64,000 nucleotides of DNA. Source: CBDIHH01 sp965279095 (GTDB taxonomy: Bacteria; Pseudomonadota; Alphaproteobacteria; Caulobacterales; Caulobacteraceae). Below the pieces are notes generated by a model, which did not search any database, had not been told where the DNA came from, and saw only the letters and a list, made by a program, of their open reading frames with translations. Where the stretch lies: positions 992,001-1,056,000 of the forward strand of contig CBDIHH010000007.1 of NCBI GenBank assembly GCA_965279095.1, written 5' to 3'. Within the stretch, counting starts at the first letter, position 1. Every line of letters starts with the position of its first letter. This document shows, one piece after another, positions 46,450 to 55,336 of this stretch. The position numbers and the translations under genes are program-made.

Positions 46450-47484
46450 TCATGCGGGCACGATCGGCAGGCCAAGCCGGGCGTCCGGGACCGGCCGCAG
46501 ATAGGCCGACCAGAACCCCAGAGACCAGGCGAAATGGATGATGGCGGCCGGAACGCCCGCCAGGACAGCGCATCCGCCGCCTCTCTTGAGCCCAAGCAAT
46601 GCGCCGAAACTTAGGCAGGCGGCCAGCCAGGCCACGGCGGGCGCCGCGATCAGGACGGCGGCGGCCGGGGCGCCGAGGGGAATGAAGACCAGGCCCGCGA
46701 TCGCGGCGATCACGGCGGGCGCGACGATGGTGGGCGCCGCCTGGCGCGGCTTCATGCGCATGCGGTGCCGCTTCAGGGTCTGCGCCCGCCCGCGGCCGAA
46801 GCTGTAGTACTGGCGGAACAGGGGGCGGGGGTGCGAGCGCGGGAAGTAGTCGATCAGCAGGTCCCCGGCGAGCAGGATGCGTCCGCCCGCCTGGGCCAGC
46901 CGCGCGTCCAGCTCGGCGTCCTCGTTGTGGCTGAAGGCCTCGTCATAGCCGCCCACCGCCTTGAACCGTGCGGTGCGGAACAGGGCGTGATGGCCATGGT
47001 CGATCCAGCGGCGCTCTCCCGCCGACCGGTGCGCCGAGCCGCCGGCGCCCAGGGCGCTGTTCTGCACCGTGGCCGCGGCGATCTGGAAGCAGCCGCCGCT
47101 CTGGGCCACCGCCCGCATGGAGACCACCACCGAAGCCGCCCCGGTCTCCTCGGCCGCCTCGACCAGCCGCTGGCAATAGTCGTCGGGATAGCCGGCATGG
47201 GCGTCCACGCGGACGACATAGTCGAACCCGTCGCCGAACGCCGCCACCGCGCCATTGACGCCCGCGCTCTGGATCTTCTTGGGGTTTGGATACAGCCGAA
47301 CCCGGGGATCGAGGCGGCCCTGGGCCTCGACGATCTGCCGGCTGGAGTCCCGGCTGCCGCCGTCGGCGACCACGATCAGCCCCGCCCCCACCCCGGGGTC
47401 GTTGCGCAGGCGCACGAGCAGCCCTTCCAGATGGGCCGCTTCGTTGAGGCAGGGGACGACCACCAGTATCCCTCGATCCGACAT
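46450..47484 (-). CDS. Family 2 glycosyltransferase (ExoA-like)
   Basis: The 344-residue protein has a GT-A fold: VVVPCLNEAAHLEGLL (about 9-24), VADGGSRDSS (about 40-49), and a VRVDAHAGYP segment that supplies the DxD-type metal site. GGYDEAFSHNEDAELDARL (about 180-200) is the acceptor-side ED motif. The C-terminal third has three hydrophobic segments, as in ExoA/SpsD-type enzymes. With KIQSAGVNGAV it resembles the succinoglycan glucosyltransferase ExoA. It is divergent from the Wzy-like gene and upstream of the lipoprotein GH16 gene on the minus strand. Confidence 0.9.
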   Translation of the reverse strand: MSDRGILVVVPCLNEAAHLEGLLVRLRNDPGVGAGLIVVADGGSRDSSRQIVEAQGRLDPRVRLYPNPKKIQSAGVNGAVAAFGDGFDYVVRVDAHAGYPDDYCQRLVEAAEETGAASVVVSMRAVAQSGGCFQIAAATVQNSALGAGGSAHRSAGERRWIDHGHHALFRTARFKAVGGYDEAFSHNEDAELDARLAQAGGRILLAGDLLIDYFPRSHPRPLFRQYYSFGRGRAQTLKRHRMRMKPRQAAPTIVAPAVIAAIAGLVFIPLGAPAAAVLIAAPAVAWLAACLSFGALLGLKRGGGCAVLAGVPAAIIHFAWSLGFWSAYLRPVPDARLGLPIVPA

Positions 47485-47706
47485 CGTGTCCCCTGAAGTC
47501 CCGTCGAAGTGGCGGCGCGGCCCTATCTGCTAGCGGGCAGCGCTCGCAGGTCAAGGGCGCGGCGCACGGAGTCGACGGGAAACCGCGCGCGACCCCGGCG
47601 CGCGCCGCCTCCGCGGGCGACCGAGCCCCTGTACGGCCTGACGACTATCGCGCCGTCCCTTACCGGACGTAAACACAGTGGTCCTATCGTCATCCCCATG
47701 CCCTAA

Positions 47707-47727
47707 AAGGGCCGGGCTTTGGCCCTT
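47707..47727. other. Hairpin in the divergent GT2/Wzy region
   Basis: AAGGGCC-N7-GGCCCTT forms a perfect 7-bp stem. It lies upstream of the Wzy-like gene and overlaps one of its possible early starts (47719), which argues for the later start at 47773. It could be a leader hairpin of the plus-strand message or a stray structure. Confidence 0.4.
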
Positions 47728-47772
47728 GATGGGCGCCACGGCCAGGGCGTCGGCTATGATGGACGAATTCAG

Positions 47773-49098
47773 GTGAGGCTTCAGATCAGCAACCTCAACT
47801 CAGCAGGCGTCCGGGGGGCCCGCCCCCTGTCCGCCCCCACGTGGCGCTCGCCGGCGGCCCAGGCGGGCTACGGCGCCAAGCGCGATCTGGTGGCCTATTA
47901 CGCCACGCTCCTGGGCATGTTCACGGTGCCGTTCACCGCCGTCGGCATGGGCCCCCTGAACCTGTCCGACGTCTTCTGCCTGCTGTCGATCGCCCTGCTG
48001 GCCAGCTGCGGCCGCTGGCTGCAGCTGGGGGTCAAGCGCAGCCGGCTGGTGGTCATCGGCGGGACGATGATCTGCTTCGGCTCGCTCCTGGCCGTGGGCG
48101 TCGCCCACCAGGCCTCGGACATCTGGACTCCGTTGAAATATTTCGTCGCCGGCCTGGCCATGTTCCCGGTGCTGTGCGTCATCGCCCGCACCTCCAAGCG
48201 CTGGGACACCCTGGCGGCCGCCTTCGTGCTGGGCGTGGTGGTGAATTGCGTCTTCGCCGTGCTGCAAGTGGTCGATCGGGCCCAGTTCAACGCGGTCTGC
48301 ATCACCCAGGGCCGGGGCTGCGGCTTCACCGACCACCCCAACGACCTGGGCTATCTGATCGCCGTGGGGGTGCTGTTCACCGTCGCCCTGCTGTGCCGCC
48401 CGTTCACCCTGCGTCCCCGGCTGCTGTTGCTGGGCGCCCTCGCCGTGGAGTTCGCCGGGCTGGCGGCGACCGGCTCGGTGGGCTCGGCCATCGGCACGGC
48501 GGCCGGCCTGCTGGTGTTCGGCGCCGGCGCCTTCCTGCTGCGGCCGCAGAAGGTCGCGCCGGCGGCGGTGATCATCATGGTCGCGCTGATCGCCGGCTTC
48601 CCGGCTATCGACATGGCCTTGGGCCGCACCGTGGTCGGGCAACGCGTCCACAACATGATGTCGGCGTCCTCGGTGCAGGACACGACCCTCGGCGAGCGGT
48701 TCCAGGGCTATGAGGCGGCCCTCGAGCAGATCCGCCTGCATCCCCTGGTGGGGGTGGGCACCTTCCACTCCACGGGCAACGGCACGGCCCCGCACAATAT
48801 CTTCATCGGCCTGTGGTACGAGGCCGGCATGCTGGGTCTGCTCGGCGTCGTCCTGATCCTGGTGGCGGTGCTGCGCAGCACGACCGCGGCGACCATCGCC
48901 GGGGCCCGGATGAACGGCTACGGCCTGGCCGCCCTGGCGTGTCTGGGCGCCCTGCTGGCGGCCATCGTCTGCTCGCAGGTGGCGCCCTTCTTCTACCGTC
49001 GGGCCGCCTGGGCGCCCCTGTGGCTGGCCTTCGCCTTTGCCCAGGCGGTGACCGTGGCGGTGGCGGCGCACCGGCAAAGAAGCGCGCAGCGCGGCTGA
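47773..49098 (+). CDS. Wzy-like polysaccharide polymerase / O-antigen ligase family
   Basis: A polytopic (about 11 helix) membrane protein of the O-antigen ligase/polymerase family, which would join repeat units into the long polymer on the periplasmic face. The large periplasmic loop holds LHPLVGVGTFHSTGNGTAPHN (about 338-358) followed by LWYEAGMLGLLGV; the PHN motif is characteristic. An N-terminal extension of about 30 residues is poorly conserved and the start is uncertain; GTG 47773 is a choice between TTG 47719 and later codons. It begins a plus-strand group with the sulfotransferase (49210) and the epimerase (49977). Confidence 0.85.
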   Translation: MRLQISNLNSAGVRGARPLSAPTWRSPAAQAGYGAKRDLVAYYATLLGMFTVPFTAVGMGPLNLSDVFCLLSIALLASCGRWLQLGVKRSRLVVIGGTMICFGSLLAVGVAHQASDIWTPLKYFVAGLAMFPVLCVIARTSKRWDTLAAAFVLGVVVNCVFAVLQVVDRAQFNAVCITQGRGCGFTDHPNDLGYLIAVGVLFTVALLCRPFTLRPRLLLLGALAVEFAGLAATGSVGSAIGTAAGLLVFGAGAFLLRPQKVAPAAVIIMVALIAGFPAIDMALGRTVVGQRVHNMMSASSVQDTTLGERFQGYEAALEQIRLHPLVGVGTFHSTGNGTAPHNIFIGLWYEAGMLGLLGVVLILVAVLRSTTAATIAGARMNGYGLAALACLGALLAAIVCSQVAPFFYRRAAWAPLWLAFAFAQAVTVAVAAHRQRSAQRG

Positions 49099-49209
49099 GC
49101 CGGGGGGCGAGCTTGCAATGACCGGCTGGCTCTGCGACGTAAAGCGCGGGCGGCGGTCTTCGCAGATGCGAAATGATCACACCGGGTCCGGGGACCTGCG
49201 GGGGGCGAT

Positions 49210-49941
49210 ATGGCGAATCGACTAGGTGTTCCTTCCTGCCTCACCAAGGGGGCGGCCGTCCGCTACCTGGCGGCCAGCCTGAAGGGCCGTCCGAAGGCGC
49301 ACTTCATCCACGTCGGCAAGACCGGCGGCACGGCGGTCAAAGTGGCCCTGATGCCCCTGCGCGGCGCCGGAACCTATGAGCTGTTCCTGCACGGCCACGG
49401 TGTGTCCCTGCGCGACATCCCCGAGGGCGACAAGGTCTTCTATTTCCTGCGCCGGCCTGAATCCCGCTACGTCAGCGCCTTCTACAGCCGCCAGCGCGAG
49501 GGGCGCCCGCGCCTGCACATCCCGTGGCGCCCCCTGGAGGCGGTGGCCTTCCGCGAATTCCAGACCGCCCGTCAGCTCGCCCTCGCCCTGTCGTCCGAGG
49601 ACAAAGACCTGGAAGCGCGGGCGCGCATGGCGATGCAGAACATCTTCCACGTCCGCGACAGCTTCACCCGCTGGTTCGAGAGCGAGGACTACCTGGCCGG
49701 GCGCGCCGCCGATGTGCTGTTCGTGGGCTTCCAGGAGCGCATGGACGCCGACTTCAAGGCCCTGCTGACCCGGCTGGGTCTGGAGGGTCGCGCCAGCCTC
49801 CCCAGCGACGAGGTCGGCTCGCATCGCAATCCCAGCTCGGTCGACAAGGGCCTGGACGAGACGGCCAAGGCCAATCTCGCCTGGTGGTACCACTACGACA
49901 ACCGCTTCTACGACAACCGGTGGGCCGAGGCCTCGCAGTAG
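49210..49941 (+). CDS. PAPS-dependent sulfotransferase, third type
   Basis: The 243-residue protein has the PAPS loop FIHVGKTGGTAVKVAL (about 32-47) and FYFLRRPESRYVSAFYSRQ (about 76-94), the pattern of the Sulfotransfer_2/HS2ST-like family. It differs from both other sulfotransferases in the window. ATG at 49210 follows GGGGGCG. It lies 111 bases after the Wzy-like gene and 35 before the epimerase. With the other two it makes three sulfotransferase families in one polysaccharide locus. A non-sulfotransferase role for this fold is possible but less likely here. Confidence 0.87.
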   Translation: MANRLGVPSCLTKGAAVRYLAASLKGRPKAHFIHVGKTGGTAVKVALMPLRGAGTYELFLHGHGVSLRDIPEGDKVFYFLRRPESRYVSAFYSRQREGRPRLHIPWRPLEAVAFREFQTARQLALALSSEDKDLEARARMAMQNIFHVRDSFTRWFESEDYLAGRAADVLFVGFQERMDADFKALLTRLGLEGRASLPSDEVGSHRNPSSVDKGLDETAKANLAWWYHYDNRFYDNRWAEASQ

Positions 49942-49976
49942 GCCGGCCGCCGCGCGCCGAAGGAGATATCCCGCCC

Positions 49977-50957
49977 ATGGCCACCCCCCCCGACAGCGCC
50001 CTCGTCGTCTTCGGCGCCAGCGGATTCATCGGCACGCGGCTGGTCCAGCGCCTGAACGAGGCCCATCCGGGCCGGGTGCGCGCCGTGGATATCCTGCCCC
50101 CCCGCCGGCGACTGGAGGGGGTGACCTACGAGACCCACGACGTACGCGAACCCCTGCCCGAGGCCCTCGGCGTCGGCGCGTCGACCTTCTACAACCTTGC
50201 GGCCGTCCACCGCACGCCGGGCCATCCGTTCCCGGAATACTATGAGACCAACGTCCTGGGCGCCCTGAACGTCACCGCCCTGGCCGAGGCGACGCGGGTC
50301 GACCGCATCGTCTTCACCAGCTCGATCTCGGTCTACGGACCCTCCGAAAATCTGCTCGACGAGGCGTCGCCGCTGAAGCCCGTATCGGCGTACGGCCATT
50401 CCAAGCGCATGGCCGAGGTCATCCACCGCCAGTGGCAGGGCTTCTCGCCCCGGCGCAAGCTGGTCATCGTGCGGCCCGGCGTGGTGTTCGGTCCGGGTGA
50501 GCGGGGCAACTACACCCACCTGGCCAAGGCCCTGCGCGGCGGCTACTTCGTCTATCCGGGTCGCCGGGACGCCATCAAGAGCGGCGGCTATGTGGACGAG
50601 CTGCTGCGCTGCCTGGACTTCGCCCTGGACCAGGACGACCCCTCGATCCTGTTCAACTTCGCCTATCCGGCGCAGAGCACCACCGAGGATATCGTCAAGA
50701 CCTTCGGCCGTGTCGCCGGCCTGAAGGCCCGCCCGCCGACCATCCCCACCTTCGCCATGCTGGCTGCGGCCACCGGGTTCGAGGTTCTCAACGCGGTGGG
50801 CCTGAAGAACCCGATCCACCGCGAACGGATCCTCAAGCTCGTGCAGTCCACCAAGATCGAGCCCGGCTGGCTGAAGGCCCGCGGCTATGACTTCTCCACC
50901 GATCTGGAGTCGGCCCTCACCCGCTGGCGCGACGAGACCGGCGGCTCCTTCGACTAG
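49977..50957 (+). CDS. NAD-dependent epimerase/dehydratase
   Basis: The 326-residue protein is an extended short-chain dehydrogenase. Rossmann motif GASGFIG at 13-19; catalytic Tyr-Lys in YGHSK (139-143); the SSISVYG stretch near 115-121. AAGGAG precedes the ATG at 49977, while an in-frame upstream start would overlap the sulfotransferase. Substrate is a nucleotide sugar or a sterol-like molecule (3-beta-HSD type); the neighbours favour a nucleotide sugar. The last 90 residues (KNPIHRERILKLVQ and KARGYDFSTDLESALTRW) resemble sugar epimerases of this family. Its exact reaction cannot be assigned. Confidence 0.8.
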   Translation: MATPPDSALVVFGASGFIGTRLVQRLNEAHPGRVRAVDILPPRRRLEGVTYETHDVREPLPEALGVGASTFYNLAAVHRTPGHPFPEYYETNVLGALNVTALAEATRVDRIVFTSSISVYGPSENLLDEASPLKPVSAYGHSKRMAEVIHRQWQGFSPRRKLVIVRPGVVFGPGERGNYTHLAKALRGGYFVYPGRRDAIKSGGYVDELLRCLDFALDQDDPSILFNFAYPAQSTTEDIVKTFGRVAGLKARPPTIPTFAMLAAATGFEVLNAVGLKNPIHRERILKLVQSTKIEPGWLKARGYDFSTDLESALTRWRDETGGSFD

Positions 50958-51053
50958 GGTGGGTTCGCGCCAGATTGGTTTTGCCTAAACGGAAGCGCTC
51001 AACCCAGCCGATCTTTCCGGCGTAGGGGCTTTGAGCAACGTCCTCCCAATGGC

Positions 51054-51178
51054 CGTCATCCTGGAGAGCCGCGAAGCGGACTCATCCAGGACCCAGCAGC
51101 GCCACGCTCAACGCGCCGCACGGCAAGGTCTTCGCTGCTGGGTCCTGGGGTCTCGCAAGAACGAGCCCCAGGATGACG
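51054..51178. repeat. Long intergenic palindrome with GANTC site
   Basis: The outer arms CGTCATCCTGG (51054-51064) and CCAGGATGACG (51168-51178) are exact inverted copies. The inner arms CAGGACCCAGCAGCG (51087-51101) and CGCTGCTGGGTCCTG (51133-51147) also match exactly. GACTC (51079-51083), a CcrM (GANTC) methylation site, lies between the left arms. The element sits between converging genes (epimerase and HlyD). It looks like the dispersed intergenic repeats described in Caulobacter. Confidence 0.75.
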
Positions 51179-51244
51179 ATCTTAATTAGACCAGGTTGTT
51201 TAGACAGCATCGCTCAACCCCTCCCCGGCGCCGTATCGCCCCCG

Positions 51245-52561
51245 TCAATCCTCGCGGAAGGTTCGCGACATCTGATCGCTCAGGGGCTTGATGAAGTAGC
51301 TGAGGGCGTTGCGGGTGGTGGTGGCGATCTGCACCTCGGCGGGCATGCCCGCCACCAGCCGCGAGCGGATGTTGGCCGGCAGCTGCGGACGGTCGATGCG
51401 CAGGCGCGCCACATAGAACTGGGCGCCGGTCTTCTCATTGGTCTGCACGTCCGTGGACAGCCGGTCGACGGTGGCGTCGAGGACGGGCGTCTTGGCCGCC
51501 TCGAAGGCGGTGAAGCGCACCTTGGCCGGCCGGCCCACCGCCACCTGGTCGATGTGGCGCGGATCGATCATCGCCTCGACGATCAGTTCGTCCTTTTCAG
51601 GAACGATCAGCATCAGGGTCTCGCCGGGACCCACGACGCCGCCCTTGGTGTGGATCACCATCTGCTGAACCTGGCCGTCGGACGGCGAGCGCAGTTCGAC
51701 CCGCCGCAGCTGATCCTGGCTGGTGACCCTCTGTTCGGTCAGCTCCGCCACCTTGATCTCGGTCTCCTTGAGGTCCGACATCACCTGCGACAGGTCTTCT
51801 GAATCGATCTGCAGCATTTGCACCTGGATCTCGGAAATCTTGGTGCGGGCGGCCGAGGCCGAGGCCATCAGCTCGCCCTGGGCGCCGTCCAGGCGGCTGG
51901 CCTCGCGTTCAAGAGAATTCAGCCGAGACAGGGTCGCCAGACCCTTGTCGTACAGCTGGCGGATGCCCTTGACCTCTTCCACGATGAGGTCGCGCTGGGC
52001 CCCCTGGGAATTCACCTGGGCCTGGTAGCCCTCGATCTGCTGGCGCGCCTGCTGCATCTGCTGGGTGAGCTGCGCCTTCTTCTGGTTCCGCAGGCTCCGG
52101 CGCTCGGCCATCAGCCGCATCTCCGACGCCATGATGGCCTTGAAGGTCGGGGTGTCCGGCGCGTCCCTCAGGGCCGAGGCCGGGATCCGGGTCTGGCCGT
52201 CCCGCTCGGCGCGCAGGCGCAGGCGCCGGGCGGTGAGCTCCTCGATCTGGTTCTGCACCACCGCCAGGTTGGCGCGCGGCACCGTGGAGTCGATCGAGGC
52301 CAGCAGCTGGCCCGCGCGGACCTTGTCGCCTTCCTTGACGTAGAGCTCCGAGACGATGCCGCCTTCCTTGTGCTGCACCCGCTTGACGCTGCTCTCCAGG
52401 GCCACCTGGCCCGGAGCCACCACCGCCCCGGCGATCTGGGCGAGGCCGCCCCAACCCACCACCATCAGCACGATCAGGCCGAGCAGGATGAAGCCGAACC
52501 GGGCGTGTTTCTTCAGGTCGTGGTTGGCGACCTGGACGGGCGCGACATCGGTAGTGCTCAT
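51245..52561 (-). CDS. Type I secretion membrane-fusion protein (HlyD family)
   Basis: The 438-residue adaptor links an ABC transporter to TolC. One transmembrane helix lies at about 23-43, followed by a lipoyl-type half (VAPGQVALESSVKRVQHKEGG), a long periplasmic coiled coil (about 105-290), the second lipoyl half (VELRSPSDGQVQQMVIHTKGG) and a beta-barrel region (ELIVEAMIDPRHIDQVAVG). The layout fits the PrtE/RsaE/AprE group used for RTX proteins. It overlaps the ABC gene by four bases, so the two are coupled. It should serve the RTX glycanases, together with the TolC-like protein at 33642. Confidence 0.95.
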   Translation of the reverse strand: MSTTDVAPVQVANHDLKKHARFGFILLGLIVLMVVGWGGLAQIAGAVVAPGQVALESSVKRVQHKEGGIVSELYVKEGDKVRAGQLLASIDSTVPRANLAVVQNQIEELTARRLRLRAERDGQTRIPASALRDAPDTPTFKAIMASEMRLMAERRSLRNQKKAQLTQQMQQARQQIEGYQAQVNSQGAQRDLIVEEVKGIRQLYDKGLATLSRLNSLEREASRLDGAQGELMASASAARTKISEIQVQMLQIDSEDLSQVMSDLKETEIKVAELTEQRVTSQDQLRRVELRSPSDGQVQQMVIHTKGGVVGPGETLMLIVPEKDELIVEAMIDPRHIDQVAVGRPAKVRFTAFEAAKTPVLDATVDRLSTDVQTNEKTGAQFYVARLRIDRPQLPANIRSRLVAGMPAEVQIATTTRNALSYFIKPLSDQMSRTFRED

Positions 52562-54288
52562 GACGCATTGGCCTCAGCGGCGGCTTCGGCGGGCACCGCC
52601 GACAGCACCCGCTTCAAAACTTCGTCCCGGGGACCAAAGGCCCGCTGCTGGCCATTGGCCAGCACCAGCACCTTGTTGGCCGCCTGCAGGGCGCTGGGCC
52701 GGTGGGCGATGACGATGGCCACCCCGCCCCGTCGCCTCATGTTGAGGATCGCCTCGGTCAGGGCCGCTTCGCCTTCGGCGTCGAGGGCGGAATTGGGCTC
52801 ATCAAGCACCACCAGGAACGGCTCGCGGTAAAGGGCTCGGGCCAGGCCCACGCGCTGGCGTTGTCCGGCCGACAACAGGGCGCCGCCCTCGCCCACCATT
52901 GTGTCGAAGCCGTCGGGCATGCTGCGGATCAGGGCGTCGACGCCCGCCTCCTTGGCCGCGCGCAGGATGTTGTCAGGGTCCGCATTGGCCTCGAAGCGGG
53001 CGATGTTCTCGCCGATGGTGCCGGCGAACAGCTCGACGCTCTGCGGCAGGTAGCCGATGAAGCGTCCGGCGTCCTCGGAGGACCATTGGTCGAGCGTCGA
53101 GCCGTCCAGCCGGAAGGAGCCGCCGACGATGGGCCACACCCCGACCAGGGCGCGCGCCAGGGTCGACTTGCCCGAGCCGCTGGGGCCGATGACGCCCAGG
53201 GCGTCCCCGGCGACGAGGTCGAAGTTGATGCCGCGAAGGTAGGGGGTCCGGGACGCCGGGGCGGCCACCGCGAGCGCTTCGGCGATGGCGGTCTGGTTTG
53301 GCGCGGGCAGGGCGACGCCGCGCTCGGCCAGCAGGCCCGGGGCCGACAGGATGGTGGACAGGCGCCCGAACGCCTGGCGGGCGCTGACGAAGCTGCGCCA
53401 CTGGGCGATCGACAGCTCCACCGGGGCAAGGGCGCGCCCGAGCAGGATGGAGGAGGCGATCATGACCCCCCCGGACGCCTTGCCGGTGATCACCAGCCAG
53501 GCGCCGACGCCCAGCACCAGGGACTGAAGCGCCATGCGCACAAAACGGGTGATGCCGCCGTAGCGGCCGGCGATGTCGCTGGACGCCAGCACGGAGCGGC
53601 CGGCGGCGAAGGTCTTGGCCTGCCAGGCCCGCGACAGGGCGGTGGTCATTCCCAGGGGCGCCACGGTCTCGGCGTTGCGCCGGGCGGCCTCGGCCATGCC
53701 CGCCGCCTCGGCGGTCAGGGCCGCGGACTGGGCCTGCAGGGGCCGGGTGGAGCGGTCGGTCAGCAGCGCCATCACCGCCAGGATCAGGGCGCCGACCAGG
53801 CCGAACATCCCCAGGATCGGATGCAGCATGAACAGCAGGATCAGGTAGATGGGGAACCAGGGCAGGTCGAAGATGGCGCCGGGCCCGCCGCCGGCGAGGA
53901 AGCCGCGCAGCTGTTCCAGGTCGCGGAAGGGCGCGCCCTGGCCGGCCTGGCCCACCAGGCCGCGGCGGATGTTGGCGGCGAAGACCAGGGGGCTGAGCTG
54001 GGCGTCCAGCTGGGTGCCGACCCGAGCGAACAGCCGGGTCCGGACCTGTTCCAGCGCCGCCTGGAAGCCGTAGAGGATGAGGATCAGCACGCACAGGGCC
54101 TGCAGGGTCGGGACGCTGCGGCTGGGGATCACCCGGTCATAGACCTGGAGCATGAACAGCGAGCCGCTCAGCATCAGGATGTTGATCGCGCCGCTGAAGA
54201 CGGCGGCGGCGATGAACGGCCCCTTGGCGGCGCTCAGGGCGGCGCGCGCGGGGGAGGCGTCGGCGGGCGAGGGGGGGCGAATGGGCAC
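52558..54288 (-). CDS. Type I secretion ABC transporter (permease-ATPase)
   Basis: The 576-residue fusion has a membrane part (about 20-310, with AAVFSGAINILMLSGSLFMLQVYDRVI near the start) and an ATPase part: Walker A GPSGSGKSTLAR (about 370-381), signature LSAGQRQRVGLARAL (about 478-492) and Walker B FLVVLDEPNSALD. It has no N-terminal peptidase (C39) domain, which fits the PrtD/RsaD group that exports proteins with uncleaved C-terminal signals. GTG start at 54288 with GAAGGA upstream. It is the likely exporter of the GH16-RTX proteins, since it is the only such transporter in the window. Confidence 0.95.
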   Translation of the reverse strand: MPIRPPSPADASPARAALSAAKGPFIAAAVFSGAINILMLSGSLFMLQVYDRVIPSRSVPTLQALCVLILILYGFQAALEQVRTRLFARVGTQLDAQLSPLVFAANIRRGLVGQAGQGAPFRDLEQLRGFLAGGGPGAIFDLPWFPIYLILLFMLHPILGMFGLVGALILAVMALLTDRSTRPLQAQSAALTAEAAGMAEAARRNAETVAPLGMTTALSRAWQAKTFAAGRSVLASSDIAGRYGGITRFVRMALQSLVLGVGAWLVITGKASGGVMIASSILLGRALAPVELSIAQWRSFVSARQAFGRLSTILSAPGLLAERGVALPAPNQTAIAEALAVAAPASRTPYLRGINFDLVAGDALGVIGPSGSGKSTLARALVGVWPIVGGSFRLDGSTLDQWSSEDAGRFIGYLPQSVELFAGTIGENIARFEANADPDNILRAAKEAGVDALIRSMPDGFDTMVGEGGALLSAGQRQRVGLARALYREPFLVVLDEPNSALDAEGEAALTEAILNMRRRGGVAIVIAHRPSALQAANKVLVLANGQQRAFGPRDEVLKRVLSAVPAEAAAEANAS

Positions 54289-54418
54289 CAGGCATGTCCT
54301 TCGAGGGCTGAGCCGCCCTCACATGAGCAGGTCGAAACTAGGTCACCAATTACTTACCATGCGGTAAGGACGTGCAAGGCCGTGGGCGATACGACGCTTT
54401 CGCGGCGGACGTATGACG

Positions 54419-54432
54419 GTCCCGGCCGGGAC
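54419..54432. terminator. Palindrome after the phosphatase gene
   Basis: GTCCCGGCCGGGAC is a perfect 14-base palindrome 40 bases beyond the phosphatase stop (minus strand). It may be a terminator; there is no U-tract. Confidence 0.3.
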
Positions 54433-54471
54433 GCCCCATGCGTCGCATCGTCGCCGGGCCATGCGCCCGCC

Positions 54472-55242
54472 TTAGCCGCTGAACTGGATCAGGTGTTGCT
54501 GCTCTCCGTCCAGGCGGACGGAGGTCAGCAGCCCGGTGGCATAGGCGCCGGTGTCGATGCTGATGCGGTTGGCCTTCAACTCCGCCTCGGGCAGCGGCGT
54601 GTGCCCGTGCACCACCACCTTGCCGAAGGGCTTGTCGCAATAGAGGAACTCCTCGCGGATCCACATCAGATCGTGGTCGCTCTGGGCCTCCAGCGCGACG
54701 CCCGGCCGCACCCCGGCGTGGACAAAGAAGTAGTCGCCCACCGCGATCGACACCTCCAGCGCCTCGAGCAGCCGTCGGTGCGCGGCCGGCATGGCGGCGT
54801 TGAGGGCGGCGCGGGCGCTCTCCCATGCCTCCGCCTCCGCGTGGCGCCGTGGGGCGGTGATCCCGTAGGACTGCAGGGTCTCGCGGCCGCCGAACTCGGC
54901 CCAGATCGGCCCGACCGCGGCGTCGTCCAGGAAGCGCAGCAGTTCCTCCTCGTGGTTTCCCTTGAGCAGTCGCACCTCGAAGGCCACCGAGGCCTGCAGG
55001 GCGCGCAGGTGCTCGAGCACCCCGCGGCTGTCGCTGCCGCGGTCGATATAGTCGCCCAGGAAGATCATCATCGGCTGCTTGTCGGGGCGCAGGGAGATGG
55101 CGTCGGCGCAGACCCGCTGCACCAGACCCTTGAGCAGGTCGAGGCGCCCATGGATGTCGCCCACCGCATAGACCAGCCGGTCGCCCACATCGGGCGGGGC
55201 GGCGGGCCGCCGCGTCTGCCGGGCGAAGAGCTGTCCAAACAA
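54472..55242 (-). CDS. Metallophosphoesterase / serine-threonine protein phosphatase
   Basis: The 256-residue enzyme has the full PPP-type metal motif set: YAVGDIHGRLDLL (about 29-41), FLGDYIDRGSDSRG (about 66-79), LLKGNHEEE (about 97-105) and VHGHTPLPEAE (about 202-212). These resemble PrpA/PrpB-like protein phosphatases and the diadenosine-tetraphosphatase fold. TTG start at 55242 with AAGGA upstream. It could act on the phosphorylated Wzc-like kinase, but the known counterpart (Wzb) belongs to a different family, so this is only a guess. Confidence 0.88.
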   Translation of the reverse strand: MFGQLFARQTRRPAAPPDVGDRLVYAVGDIHGRLDLLKGLVQRVCADAISLRPDKQPMMIFLGDYIDRGSDSRGVLEHLRALQASVAFEVRLLKGNHEEELLRFLDDAAVGPIWAEFGGRETLQSYGITAPRRHAEAEAWESARAALNAAMPAAHRRLLEALEVSIAVGDYFFVHAGVRPGVALEAQSDHDLMWIREEFLYCDKPFGKVVVHGHTPLPEAELKANRISIDTGAYATGLLTSVRLDGEQQHLIQFSG

Positions 55243-55336
55243 GACGGCAAGTCCTTGGTTCGAAGGGGGCAGGGTCGCCCGGCGAAGGCCGGACGCTACA
55301 GCAAAACGCCTTCGATCTCCATTAATGCAGGGCCCC

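Noticed and set aside
46395..46595. N-terminal extension of the lipoprotein GH16 gene
   Set aside because: It would place 67 residues before the signal peptide; the ATG at 46394 has a good ribosome binding site and lipobox.
49524..49976. N-terminal extension of the epimerase gene
   Set aside because: Lies inside the upstream sulfotransferase in another frame; the ATG at 49977 has AAGGAG before it.
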